Origin: an uncultured Clostridia bacterium
GTDB taxonomy: Bacteria > Bacillota > Clostridia > Christensenellales > Borkfalkiaceae
DNA length: 64,000 bases
Direction: 5' to 3'
Assembly (NCBI GenBank): GCA_944328445.1
Contig: CALVHO010000004.1
Location: 47,632-111,631, forward strand
The translations under genes were made by a program, and so were the position numbers. Shown one piece after another: positions 7,938 through 16,054 of the stretch. How positions within the stretch are numbered: the stretch's first letter is position 1; the number at the start of each line of letters is the position of its first letter. The notes under the pieces are model-generated. The model ran no database searches. It saw only the letters and a program-made list of their open reading frames with translations, and was not told the origin of the DNA.

Positions 7938-10214
7938 ATGAAGAAGAGAATGATCACCATCCTTTGCGCGCTGTTGTCGGCGGTGTTCGCCCTCGGCATG
8001 CTGTCGGGCTGCGGCCTCATCAGCACGGACAACAGGCGGGATATGGAGCAAGTCGTGGCCGAGGTGAACATCGCCGGCGATCCCGAAGCGCTTTCGGGCG
8101 CCCTCGCGTCGCTGGGCGTGAGCGAGCTTTCGCTCACCGCCGAGCAGCTGAACGCGGCGCTGTCCACCGAAGAGATCTACAAGCGCGATCTCGTCGCCTA
8201 TTTCATGAGCTACGGTTACAGCTACATCTCCTCCGGCCAGTCGTATGCCGATACCTTCGCCATGCTGATGGACGCGCTCGTCGACCGCAAGATCGTCGCG
8301 CAGTTCGCCGCGGTGTACTACCTCAACGCGGGCGAGATCGTCGTCGACCGCGATTCCATGGGCAAGGGCGACGCGGGCTATACCGAAGTGGCGGACACCG
8401 ACGGCCTGCGCATGAGCAAGGATATCACCGTCGAAGGTTTCCTGGCCGCCATCGAGGGCAAGGAAGGGGACGCCGCCTCCGTCGCGGGGTATGAATATTT
8501 CCTGACGCAGAAGGAGATCGACTACGCCAACTACAACGTGATGGTCTCCATCAACCAGGCCATCGATTCCTACGAAGAGGACATCATCGCCCGCGCCGAG
8601 GACGAGGAGACGAGCAGCGACGAGGACCGCGCCACCCCCACGGGTGCGGACACGCTGCCTTCCTACTACTACCCGAGCAAGGACGGCAAGATCGATTACG
8701 GCATCTACACGGGCAGCAACAAGCTCTCCGATTGCGGCACGTACGAAAAGGTGGAAGGCTCCACTTCCGTCACCCGCGTCCGCGCCTATGCCCGCTTTAT
8801 CAGCGCGCTGCGTTCCAACTACCTCGTCGACGAGGATGACGACATCTCGGATATCTTCGCGCTCGATTACTACACCACCGAGTACAAGACGCAGCTCGAA
8901 CAGATGATGATCTCCAAGTTCGCGGCCACCCTCGCCAACGCCCGCTCTTCGCAGCTGACGGCGGGGCTCATCGAGGCCGAGTACGACGAACTTCTCGCCG
9001 CGCAGCAGGTCTCGGCGTCGAGCGGGTTCACCACGACCATGGACGGCATGTCGGATACGAGCTTCGTCGTCTACGCGCCCGAGGGCCGCACCTACGGCTA
9101 CGTCTACAACATCCTCATCCCGTTCAGCGGAACGCAGACGGCCGAACTCAACGAGGCCAAGAGCCGCTACGGCGAGGACACGGCCGCGTACTACGTCGCC
9201 CGCAACGGGTATCTGAAAAACGTGAAGGCCTCCGACCAGCGCGAAAGCTGGTTCAACGGCGCCACCGATCACAGCTTTGACGCCGCCGCCGAGGGCGTGA
9301 CCGATTATTACAAAGAGCCGATCGGAGACATGAAAAAGAGCTCCTACCTCTTCTTCAAGGACAGCTACGTCACCTCCGACGAGGGCATCGACCGCTACGC
9401 GGGGCAGTACCCCTTCAACGGCACCGTGATCGCGCAGGACGACGGCAGCTACGACCTCGACGCGCATGAATTCGGCATCGAAGAATTCATCGGCGAGATG
9501 AATGCCTACATCAACCACGTCACGGGCGCGAAGAGCTCGTCCGATGCGGGCTATGCCTCGGGCGGCTACTATTCGGGCAGCTGGTTCGGGCAGGACGCTT
9601 CCCTCGATAGCCTTTGGAAGGGTGCAACTTCCGAAGCCTTCTACGGCAGCGGCAACACCTTCAAAAAGAAGGACGGCTCCATCGATTACAGTTCGGCCAT
9701 CCTCTACAAGGGCACCGTCTCGGGCGTGAAAGGCGTCTCCGCGGCCGCCTTCCTGCAAGAGGAGAGCGTCTCCTACAAGGCGCTTTCGGCCGTGAACGAC
9801 CTCATGTTCGCCTACAACACCGACACGGCGGGCCTGAACAGCTACCTCGGCTATTCCATCGCCAGCAAGGAGGAGGCCACGAGCTATGTCTCCGAGTTCG
9901 AGTTCGCCGCGCAGCTGGCGCTGCAAGGCGGCGCGGGCACCTACATGGTGGTGGGCACCGAGTACGGCTGGCACGTCATCTACGTGACCTTCACCTTCGG
10001 CGACGGCGAAACGTATGCAGACGGCTTCGTCTACGATGACCGCAACGAGGAGGGCACCTTCTCCTATTACTTCTACCAGTCGCTCAAATCGACCGTCGTG
10101 CAGAACTACACGAGCGATAAACAGAACGACATCCTGACCGCCCTCAACACCGAAGCGAACGCCACCGTCTACGAGAAGCGCTACAAAGACCTCTCCAACC
10201 TCGACGTGGCCTGA
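7938..10214 (+). CDS. Large lipoprotein, SurA/PrsA-like foldase candidate
   Basis: A 758-residue exported lipoprotein. The signal peptide MKKRMITILCALLSAV ends in the lipobox LSGC with the lipidated Cys at 25. The region just after resembles the N-terminal chaperone module of SurA/PrsA-type foldases: short helical segments, then SYADTFAMLMDALVDRKIVAQ and repeated Tyr/Glu-rich helices. Near the C-terminus a stretch reading YMVVGTEYGWHVIYVTFTF resembles the last strands of a parvulin domain, but no complete parvulin signature is visible, so peptidyl-prolyl isomerase activity is uncertain. PrsA (about 290 residues) is much shorter. It follows mfd, a common position for surA/prsA-like genes in Bacillota. 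ATG 7938 has CGGAG at 7926-7930. The role (folding of exported proteins) is inferred. Confidence 0.6.
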   Translation: MKKRMITILCALLSAVFALGMLSGCGLISTDNRRDMEQVVAEVNIAGDPEALSGALASLGVSELSLTAEQLNAALSTEEIYKRDLVAYFMSYGYSYISSGQSYADTFAMLMDALVDRKIVAQFAAVYYLNAGEIVVDRDSMGKGDAGYTEVADTDGLRMSKDITVEGFLAAIEGKEGDAASVAGYEYFLTQKEIDYANYNVMVSINQAIDSYEEDIIARAEDEETSSDEDRATPTGADTLPSYYYPSKDGKIDYGIYTGSNKLSDCGTYEKVEGSTSVTRVRAYARFISALRSNYLVDEDDDISDIFALDYYTTEYKTQLEQMMISKFAATLANARSSQLTAGLIEAEYDELLAAQQVSASSGFTTTMDGMSDTSFVVYAPEGRTYGYVYNILIPFSGTQTAELNEAKSRYGEDTAAYYVARNGYLKNVKASDQRESWFNGATDHSFDAAAEGVTDYYKEPIGDMKKSSYLFFKDSYVTSDEGIDRYAGQYPFNGTVIAQDDGSYDLDAHEFGIEEFIGEMNAYINHVTGAKSSSDAGYASGGYYSGSWFGQDASLDSLWKGATSEAFYGSGNTFKKKDGSIDYSSAILYKGTVSGVKGVSAAAFLQEESVSYKALSAVNDLMFAYNTDTAGLNSYLGYSIASKEEATSYVSEFEFAAQLALQGGAGTYMVVGTEYGWHVIYVTFTFGDGETYADGFVYDDRNEEGTFSYYFYQSLKSTVVQNYTSDKQNDILTALNTEANATVYEKRYKDLSNLDVA

Positions 10215-10263
10215 CCTTCTCTTGTGCACGGCCCTTTGCGGCCCGTCTCATCCGAACAAAACC

Positions 10264-10296
10264 AAAACCCCCTTGCCGAAACGGCAAGGGGGTTTT
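10264..10296 (+). terminator. Intrinsic terminator after the foldase-like gene
   Basis: A perfect 15-bp stem (10264-10278 with 10282-10296) with an AAA loop. It begins AAAACCCCC and ends GGGGGTTTT, so it can act on either strand between the convergent foldase and tRNA genes. Confidence 0.93.
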
Positions 10297-10370
10297 GCGT
10301 CCCGCCGGGGCGGGGGGGGGTGAGGGGAGAAAAGATCCCGCCCCTGCGGAGCACAGTGCCGTGGGGGCGG

Positions 10371-10399
10371 AAAAAAACCATCGGCGGGGCCGATGGTTT
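10371..10399 (-). terminator. Intrinsic terminator of tRNA-Gly
   Basis: Stem CCATCGGC/GCCGATGG (10378-10385 with 10389-10396) is flanked by seven As on the + strand, giving seven Us on the minus-strand transcript directly after the tRNA. Confidence 0.92.
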
Positions 10400-10474
10400 T
10401 GGAGCGAGAGACGGGAATCGAACCCGCGGGAATCAGCTTGGGAAGCTGACGCCATACCATTAGGCGACTCTCGC
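10400..10474 (-). tRNA. tRNA-Gly (anticodon CCC)
   Basis: Read on the minus strand, a GCGAGAG/CTCTCGC acceptor stem, a GCC/GGC D stem with AATGGTAT loop, a TCAGC/GCTGA anticodon stem around loop TTCCCAA, and a T arm with TTCGATT make a complete cloverleaf. The anticodon CCC (complement of 10440-10442) reads GGG. The 3' CCA is encoded (10400-10402) after a discriminator U. It has its own promoter and terminator. Confidence 0.96.
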
Positions 10475-10485
10475 AAAGCCTCTTT

Positions 10486-10514
10486 ATTATACACCATTTT
10501 GCCGCCGAAGGCAA
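10486..10514 (-). promoter_or_regulatory. Promoter of tRNA-Gly
   Basis: On the minus strand TTGCCT (10514-10509), 17-bp spacer and TATAAT (10491-10486) lie just upstream of the tRNA 5' end at 10474. Confidence 0.88.
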
Positions 10515-10572
10515 TCAAAAAAGCGCCTTTTGCAAAAAGTTTTCGCGGCCCGCCCGCCCCGCGCATGCGGGT

Positions 10573-10680
10573 GGTTTGTAGGGCTCCGTTCATGCGGGCG
10601 CGGCGGGCGTTGTGTAAGGGCTCCCGCGCGGCTTGTGCGGCGCGCGGGCGGTTTATAGGGCTCCGTTCATGCGGGCGCGG
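10573..10680. repeat. Direct repeats with GGGCTCC core between the tRNA and apgM
   Basis: A 31-base element at 10573-10603 recurs at 10650-10680 with a single G/A difference. A diverged third copy lies between them: the core GGGCTCC appears at 10581, 10618 and 10658, a spacing of 37-40 bases. No reading frame or regulatory site is evident. Together with the tRNA unit it fills the 527-base gap between genes. Confidence 0.75.
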
Positions 10681-10741
10681 GGCGCGGAATGCGAACGGCG
10701 TCTTACGCGCGAGCGGCGCGCGGAAGGGGGCGTTTGCCCGT

Positions 10742-11953
10742 TCAGCGCTCCAACAGGCGGGAAAGCAGCGCATGCCCTTCGCCGACGTACACGCCCGTAT
10801 TGCGGGCGCTGTCCTCGTCGTACGCGGGGGCGCCGCCGAGGTCTTTGCGGCTGTCGTAGAGCAGGTAGGGCACGGGGTCGCTCACGTGCGTGCGCACGGC
10901 GATGGGGGTGGGGTGATCGGGGCAGACCAGCATGCGGAAGGGCTCGCCCGCCCCTTCGAGGGCGCGCGCGACGGGTCCGACCACTTTGGCGTCGATCTGT
11001 TCGATGGAGTAGACCTTGTGTTCCACGTCGCCCTGGTGGCCGCATTCGTCGGGCGCCTCCATGTGGATGTACACGAAGTCCAGCCCCCCGCGCAGGGCGT
11101 CGGCGGCGGCCTGCGCCTTGCCCGCAAAGTTGGTGTCGTAATTGCCCGTCGCGCCCTGCACGGGCAGGATCTGCATGCCCGCGAGGATGCCGATGCCCTT
11201 GACCAGGTCGACGGCGGAGATGACCCCGCCGCGCAGGCCCGTCTTTTGCGTGAAGTTTTCCAGGGCGGGCTTGGTGCCTTCGCCCCACAGCCAGACGGAA
11301 TTGGCGGGGCGCTTGCCCGCGGCGATGCGCGCGCGGTTGACGGGGTGGTCTTTTAGGATCTGCGCCGAGAGCTTCATCACCGCCAAAAACGTTTCGGCCA
11401 TCGGCCCTCGGGGCAGGTGGCCGCGCACGGGCTTGCCCGTGATGTCGTGCGGGGGCGTTAGGGTATGGCCCGTTTTGCCGCCGTGCACCACCAGGCAATG
11501 GCGGTAGCTGACGCCCGCGTGCAGGGAGAGCGGGCGGTAGGCGGAGATGTGCCTGTTCAAAAACGCGGTGAGCTCGGCCGCCTCTTCCGTGGAGATCTCG
11601 CCCGCGCTGTAATCGACCATGCATTTGTCCTCGAACTCCGCCTCGTCGGAGAGGGTCACGAGGTTGCAGCGCAGGGTCACGTCGTCGGGGGCGAGCTCGA
11701 TGCCCATGGAAACGGCTTCGAGGGGGGATCGGCCCGTGTAGCAGGTGTGCGGATCGTAGCCGAGCACGGACAGGTTGGCCACGTCGCTGCCCGGGGCAAA
11801 GCCTTCGGGCACGGTGCGGCACAGCCCCACTTCCGCGCGCTTGGCCAGCGCGTCGAGGTTGGGCGTCTCCGCGTATTGCAGCGGCGTTTTGCCGCCGAGC
11901 CTGTCGATCTTGTAGTCGGCCATGCCGTCGCCGAGCACTACGATGTATTTCAT
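10742..11953 (-). CDS. apgM: Cofactor-independent phosphoglycerate mutase, archaeal (ApgM) type
   Basis: Interconverts 3- and 2-phosphoglycerate in glycolysis without 2,3-bisphosphoglycerate, using two metal ions of the alkaline-phosphatase fold. The 403-residue product begins MKYIVVLGDGMADYKIDRLG, the ApgM N-terminus with the metal-binding Asp in GDGMAD. It continues with AETPNLDALA, PGSDVANLSVLGYDP containing the catalytic Ser, and the C-terminal metal ligands in IHMEAPDECGHQGD and CPDHPTPIAVRTH. These match the archaeal-type family rather than the 510-residue GpmI type. Start 11951-11953 has AGAGG a few bases upstream. It lies 167 bases downstream of ung on the same strand, with no clear promoter between. 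Confidence 0.92.
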   Translation of the reverse strand: MKYIVVLGDGMADYKIDRLGGKTPLQYAETPNLDALAKRAEVGLCRTVPEGFAPGSDVANLSVLGYDPHTCYTGRSPLEAVSMGIELAPDDVTLRCNLVTLSDEAEFEDKCMVDYSAGEISTEEAAELTAFLNRHISAYRPLSLHAGVSYRHCLVVHGGKTGHTLTPPHDITGKPVRGHLPRGPMAETFLAVMKLSAQILKDHPVNRARIAAGKRPANSVWLWGEGTKPALENFTQKTGLRGGVISAVDLVKGIGILAGMQILPVQGATGNYDTNFAGKAQAAADALRGGLDFVYIHMEAPDECGHQGDVEHKVYSIEQIDAKVVGPVARALEGAGEPFRMLVCPDHPTPIAVRTHVSDPVPYLLYDSRKDLGGAPAYDEDSARNTGVYVGEGHALLSRLLER

Positions 11954-12120
11954 GGTATTGCCTCTTTGAACGCCGCATGCGCACCGCGCGGGCGTTTTTT
12001 CATTTTCTTGAACGCGCCCCGCCGCCTTGGCGGGCGTGTTTTTTGTTGCACGTATCGGAAAAACTTGTGCCGCGCCCTTCGGCGGAAACGCCGTCCGCGC
12101 GGCCTTTCGGGGCGCCGTTT

Positions 12121-12792
12121 TCAGGTGTTCAGGTCCCAGTCGATGGGCGCGATGCCGTGGCTTTGCAGGTAGGCGTTGGCCTTGGAAAAGTGGCGGCAGC
12201 CGAAAAACCCGTTGTAGGCCGAAAGGGGGGAGGGGTGCGCGCATTCGAGGATGAGGTGCTTGTGCGCGTCGATGAGCGGCTTTTTGGAGCGTGCGTTCCC
12301 GCCCCAGAGCAGGAACACCAGGTGTTCGCGCTCCTCCGAGAGGATTCGTATCACGTTGTCGGTGAACCACGTCCAGCCGCAGTTCTTGTGCGAATTGGCC
12401 ATGTGCGCGCGCACCGTCAGCGCGGTGTTCAACAGCAGCACGCCCTCCTTCGCCCACTTGGTCAGATCGCCCGAAGGGGGCACCGCGCAGCCGAGGTCGT
12501 CGTGCAGCTCTTTGTAGATGTTGACGAGCGACGGCGGCGGTTCGATGCCTTCGCGCACCGAAAAGCAGAGCCCGTGCGCCTGCCCCGCGTTGTGGTAGGG
12601 GTCCTGCCCCAGCAACACCGCCTTGACGTTCGCAAACGGGGTGAGCTTGAAGCAGTTGTAGATGTCGTACATGTCGGGGTAGACGGTGTGGTGCGTGTAT
12701 TCCTGTTTGAGGAAGGCGCGGATCTTTTGGTAATTTTCGCTCGCGAACAGGGGCGCCAGCGCCTCGTCCCAGCCGCCGTCGAGGGGGATCAT
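12121..12792 (-). CDS. ung: Uracil-DNA glycosylase, family 1
   Basis: Excises uracil from DNA to start base-excision repair. The 223-residue protein carries the family 1 water-activating motif LLGQDPYH (catalytic Asp near residue 64), the GLCFSVREG and GVLLLNTALTVR stretches, LLWGGNA, and the minor-groove loop HPSPLSAYNGFFGCRHF with the catalytic His. Length is typical. Its ATG overlaps the stop of the upstream nucleosidase by four bases (ATGA), so both are made from one mRNA starting at the 13532 promoter. Confidence 0.96.
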   Translation of the reverse strand: MIPLDGGWDEALAPLFASENYQKIRAFLKQEYTHHTVYPDMYDIYNCFKLTPFANVKAVLLGQDPYHNAGQAHGLCFSVREGIEPPPSLVNIYKELHDDLGCAVPPSGDLTKWAKEGVLLLNTALTVRAHMANSHKNCGWTWFTDNVIRILSEEREHLVFLLWGGNARSKKPLIDAHKHLILECAHPSPLSAYNGFFGCRHFSKANAYLQSHGIAPIDWDLNT

Positions 12793-13457
12793 TCCGCCTC
12801 CTTGCAGGCCGCGAACATGGCGGGCACCGCCCGCCCCAGCGCGTCCAGCGCGATGCGCAGGTTTTCGTAGTACGCCCGCCCGCCGTCGTCGTCGGCGTTG
12901 TCAGAGATCGCCTTGAAGGCGTAGCAGGGCACGCCCGCCCGTTCGGCCACGTGCGCCACGGCGGCGCCCTCCATGTCCTGCACGTCGCAGCCGAGCGAGC
13001 GCAGCAGCGCGGCGTCGCGCCCGTCGCCGAAGCGGTCCGCGGTGGCCAGGGTCACGGGCGGGAAGCCTTTTGCCTCGCACAGCGGGATGTAGGGGGTCTC
13101 GTATTCGTTGAGGGTGCCCTGCGGCGTGTGGTTCACGGGGGAGAGGTCCACGTCGAACTGCACCGCCCGCACGGCCGCCGTCACGCAGCCCACGGGCGCT
13201 TTTTGGTTGAGTCCGCCCGCCGTGCCGACGCTGGCGAGCACGCTGCGGCCGCCCGCCTCCGCCGCGTCCAACGCGAGGGCGAGCATGGCCCCCGCCGCGG
13301 CGTTGGACTTGCCCACGCCCGTCACGATGAGGCGGAAGGGCCCGCCGCAGTGCCCCGTATAGATCGTTTTCCCGAACGCTTCGCGCGCGCTGATGTCCTG
13401 CGCGCGGGAGAGGATCGCGTCCGCCTCGCCTTGCAGCGCGGCCAAAAGGGTCAGCAT
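12789..13457 (-). CDS. mtnN: 5'-methylthioadenosine/S-adenosylhomocysteine nucleosidase-like protein
   Basis: Member of the PNP/UDP phosphorylase fold. It most likely hydrolyses the glycosidic bond of methylthioadenosine and S-adenosylhomocysteine, clearing SAM by-products. The 222-residue product shows LTLLAALQGEADAI at the N-terminus, VTGVGKSNAA, SVGTAGGLNQ, the ribose-binding DMEGAAVAHVAE and the catalytic Asp in KAISDNADDD. Start 13457 is preferred over an upstream in-frame ATG at 13649 because it follows the promoter at 13504-13532 and gives family length. Some residues differ from classical MTAN (TADRFGD for SGDxF), so a futalosine-hydrolase-like or related nucleosidase role is possible. 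Confidence 0.8.
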   Translation of the reverse strand: MLTLLAALQGEADAILSRAQDISAREAFGKTIYTGHCGGPFRLIVTGVGKSNAAAGAMLALALDAAEAGGRSVLASVGTAGGLNQKAPVGCVTAAVRAVQFDVDLSPVNHTPQGTLNEYETPYIPLCEAKGFPPVTLATADRFGDGRDAALLRSLGCDVQDMEGAAVAHVAERAGVPCYAFKAISDNADDDGGRAYYENLRIALDALGRAVPAMFAACKEAE

Positions 13458-13503
13458 GGATGCCTCGCTTTGCGGCGGTCCGCCCGCCGCTCTCGTTTTG
13501 TAT

Positions 13504-13532
13504 ATTTTAACAAAAAACCGCCCGTTTTGCAA
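13504..13532 (-). promoter_or_regulatory. Promoter of the mtnN-ung operon
   Basis: On the minus strand TTGCAA (13532-13527), 17-bp spacer and TAAAAT (13509-13504), about 47 bases before the mtnN start. It diverges from the ferritin-like gene at 13648. Confidence 0.8.
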
Positions 13533-13647
13533 TCTTATGAATAGAAAATTTTCCCCGGGCCGATAATAATGGCCGCAAACCCCGCCGCGGGGCAAACCCA
13601 CGGCCCCGCCGCGGCCCGCGCCGCGCGGGCGGGGGCGAGGAGACAGC

Positions 13648-14895
13648 ATGAATCCCTTTCAAGAACCCGCCAAAGACATCGTCAAGACCTACAAAAACTG
13701 GAAGAGCATCAACGTCCGCCCGTACGACAAGGAGAGCGTCGACCCCTACACCCGCGTCCGCGCCATCCTGATGAACGGCACCGAGTTCGAGGCGATCTGG
13801 AACACTTCGCGCCTTTCGCGGCATTGCACCAACAACGACGTGCGCCGCGGCATGGCGCTCATCCGCCGCGGCGAACAGCAGCAGCAAAAGCGCGTCGCCT
13901 GTTTGAAGCCGCGCAACGAGAGCATCCTCGAACACACCATCGGCTACGAGCAGCTGGCCGTAGACCTCACCGCCATCCTCGCCGCCCGCGAACCCAACGA
14001 GTACGTGAAAAAGCAGATGGACTTCGCGCTGTTGGAAGATTTCGACCACCTCTACCGCTACGCCGACCTTTTGGACTTCGAGCGCGGCATCCATGCCGAA
14101 ACGCTGGTGGGCGGCTACACCGAGATCATGCCGGGCCGCCCCACGGTGGCCGAAGCGCGCCACCCCGCCGACGACGTGCGCTTTTATATCAACAACTACC
14201 GCAACGACCCGATCACCCGCCTGAACATCGCCATCGTCACCGCCGCCGAGCAGCAGACCATGAACTACTACCTCAACGTGGCAAACCTGCACGAGAGCGA
14301 GCTCGGCCGCAGGCTCTATTCCGAGATCGCCATGATCGAGGAACAGCACGTCACGGGCTACGGCTGCCTGTCCGACCCGTCCGTGGACATGTTCGAGTGC
14401 ATGGTCATGCACGAATATACAGAGTGCTACCTGTATTGGAGCTGCTACAACGACGAGAAGGACAAGCGCATCAAAGACCTGTGGCTCATGCACTTTGAAG
14501 AGGAACTTTCCCACCTGAAATTCGCCTGCGAGATGATGGAAAAGTACAGCGGCAAGGTCTGGCAGCAGCTTTTCCCCGAGGGCGGGGAATTCCCGCAGCT
14601 GCTCGCCTTTTCCCCGCAGAAGGAATACGTGCGCGCCGCCCTCAAAAGCGTGCGCCTGACGGGCAATGCCGAAAACTTTGCCGACGTGGACGAGCTGCCC
14701 GATAAATTCCGCTTTTTCGGCTACAACCGCGCCGTGCAGGGCAACGTGAAGAGCCTCGCCTCGCACACCGTCATCGAAAAGACCATCAAAAAGTTCGGGC
14801 GCGACTACCGCTACGAGGAAAAGGCGCACCCCGTGCGCGCCCTCGGCGATCCGAAGTCCGTCAATGCCGACATCGCCCGCGTCAAGGGCGCCTGA
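13648..14895 (+). CDS. Ferritin-like (diiron four-helix) domain protein of unknown function
   Basis: A 415-residue soluble protein that I do not recognise by name. It carries the metal ligands of a ferritin-like diiron centre in order: Glu201 (TAAEQQTMNYY), Glu231-x-x-His234 (IEEQHVTGY), Glu256 (MHEYTECYLYW) and Glu286-x-x-His289 (EEELSHLKFA). A third, N-terminal helix pair has Glu101 (YEQLAVDL) and Asp131-x-x-His134. In all three pairs the first acid and the second motif are exactly 30 residues apart, which suggests internal triplication. The C-terminal 120 residues look like a separate extension. GAGGAGA at 13636-13642 supports the ATG. It is apparently a single-gene unit, with a hairpin after it. 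An oxidase, peroxidase or metal-storage role is inferred only from the ligands. Confidence 0.65.
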   Translation: MNPFQEPAKDIVKTYKNWKSINVRPYDKESVDPYTRVRAILMNGTEFEAIWNTSRLSRHCTNNDVRRGMALIRRGEQQQQKRVACLKPRNESILEHTIGYEQLAVDLTAILAAREPNEYVKKQMDFALLEDFDHLYRYADLLDFERGIHAETLVGGYTEIMPGRPTVAEARHPADDVRFYINNYRNDPITRLNIAIVTAAEQQTMNYYLNVANLHESELGRRLYSEIAMIEEQHVTGYGCLSDPSVDMFECMVMHEYTECYLYWSCYNDEKDKRIKDLWLMHFEEELSHLKFACEMMEKYSGKVWQQLFPEGGEFPQLLAFSPQKEYVRAALKSVRLTGNAENFADVDELPDKFRFFGYNRAVQGNVKSLASHTVIEKTIKKFGRDYRYEEKAHPVRALGDPKSVNADIARVKGA

Positions 14896-14911
14896 AAAAC
14901 CCGAGCCCTTG

Positions 14912-14940
14912 CAGGGGCCGCCGCTTTGCGGCGGCCCCTG
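14912..14940 (+). terminator. Strong hairpin after the ferritin-like gene
   Basis: Stem CAGGGGCCGCCGC with its complement (14912-14924 and 14928-14940) around a TTT loop, 13 perfect base pairs, 17 bases after the stop. No U-run follows, so it may act as an mRNA 3'-end stabiliser or a Rho-assisted terminator. Confidence 0.6.
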
Positions 14941-15032
14941 TGCGGCGTTTGGCCTCTTTGCCTGTCGCTTATCCCGCCCGCCCCGTTCCGCCCGCCCGCG
15001 GGCGGCGCTTTTGCGGCCCGCGGGCAAATGGC

Positions 15033-15061
15033 TTTACAAAGGTGCGGCGTTGTGGTATAAT
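15033..15061 (+). promoter_or_regulatory. Promoter of the exonuclease-methyltransferase pair
   Basis: TTTACA (15033-15038), 17-bp spacer, TATAAT (15056-15061). The predicted start near 15068 leaves a very short leader before the ATG at 15080. Confidence 0.87.
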
Positions 15062-15079
15062 CGTGAAAGCGGTGATACC

Positions 15080-16054
15080 ATGAAGTACGTATTTTTTGAC
15101 ATCGAGTGCGCCTGCGTCTACAAGAACGTGGCCAAGATCTGCGTGTTCGGCTACTGCGTGGCCGACGAGCACTTCAACATCCTCGAAAAAGAGGACATCC
15201 TCATCAACCCCAACGGGAAATTCCACCTGACCGATCACGGCGGCGACGGGATCGTTTTGCCATACGATTACGACGACTTCAAAAAGTATCCCGATTTCAA
15301 AAAGTTTTACCCGCGCATCAAGGAGCTCTTGGAAGGGGAAGACAAGCTCGTGTTCGGCCACGCGGCCGTCAACGACGTGAAGTATTTGAACCTCGAAACC
15401 AAGCGCTACCGCCTGCCCTCCTTTTCCTTCCGCTTTGCCGATACGCAGGTGCTGTACATGGCCATGACCGAGACCTTCGACCGCCAGACGGGCCTGGAAA
15501 AGCTGACGCAGATCTTCGAGATCGACTACACCCCGCACTGCGCGGCGGACGACGCCTACGCCACCATGCGCGTGGCCGAGGAGATGTGCGCGCACGACGG
15601 CGTGACCCTGCCCGAGCTGTTGGAGAAGTACGGCATCCGCTACGGCAAGATCGGCGGCTACCAGTTTTCCAACTGCGTCAGCGTCCGCCGCAGCGCCTAT
15701 TTTGCCGAAAAGCGGCGCGAAAAGCGCGAACGCGGCCAGCGCCGCGCCCGCTTCAACGACTTTGTGTACGGCTACCGCGTCCGCCCGCAGACGGACGAAT
15801 TCAGCGGCCTGCGGTTCAGCTTCGCGCGCGGCATCGAGGAGGACTTCCCCCTGGCCAAGCGCCTCGTCAAAGAGATCGTGCGGCGTGGCGGGAAGTATTC
15901 TTTCAAACTTTCGGGCTGCAACGTGTTCGTCACCGAGGACAACGACGAGAGCGTGCGCAGCGAAACGGCGCGCAGGATGCAGAAGGAGGGGCTCATCCGC
16001 GACATCTACCCGCTCTCGCAGTTCGAGAGCATGATGGGGCCGCAGCAGGTATGA
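15080..16054 (+). CDS. DEDDh-type 3'-5' exonuclease domain protein
   Basis: A 324-residue protein with an RNase T/DnaQ-like exonuclease fold. The acidic residues are in the usual order: Asp7 and Glu9 in FFDIECA, Asp99 in FGHAAVNDVKYL, and His153/Asp158 in HCAADDAYAT, the DEDDh signature. It should hydrolyse DNA or RNA from the 3' end with two metal ions. The insertion after motif I (residues 40-80, rich in Asp/Lys/Tyr) is unusual. After a very basic linker (AEKRREKRERGQRRARF), the last 80 residues form a second small domain (KYSFKLSGCNVFVTEDNDES) that may be BRCT-like. The start is fixed by the promoter immediately upstream. It overlaps the next gene by ATGA, hinting at a shared RNA-related role. 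Confidence 0.75.
   Translation: MKYVFFDIECACVYKNVAKICVFGYCVADEHFNILEKEDILINPNGKFHLTDHGGDGIVLPYDYDDFKKYPDFKKFYPRIKELLEGEDKLVFGHAAVNDVKYLNLETKRYRLPSFSFRFADTQVLYMAMTETFDRQTGLEKLTQIFEIDYTPHCAADDAYATMRVAEEMCAHDGVTLPELLEKYGIRYGKIGGYQFSNCVSVRRSAYFAEKRREKRERGQRRARFNDFVYGYRVRPQTDEFSGLRFSFARGIEEDFPLAKRLVKEIVRRGGKYSFKLSGCNVFVTEDNDESVRSETARRMQKEGLIRDIYPLSQFESMMGPQQV

Noticed and set aside
13562..13590. Promoter of the ferritin-like gene
   Set aside because: GATAATAAT looks like a -10, but no acceptable -35 lies 16-19 bases upstream.
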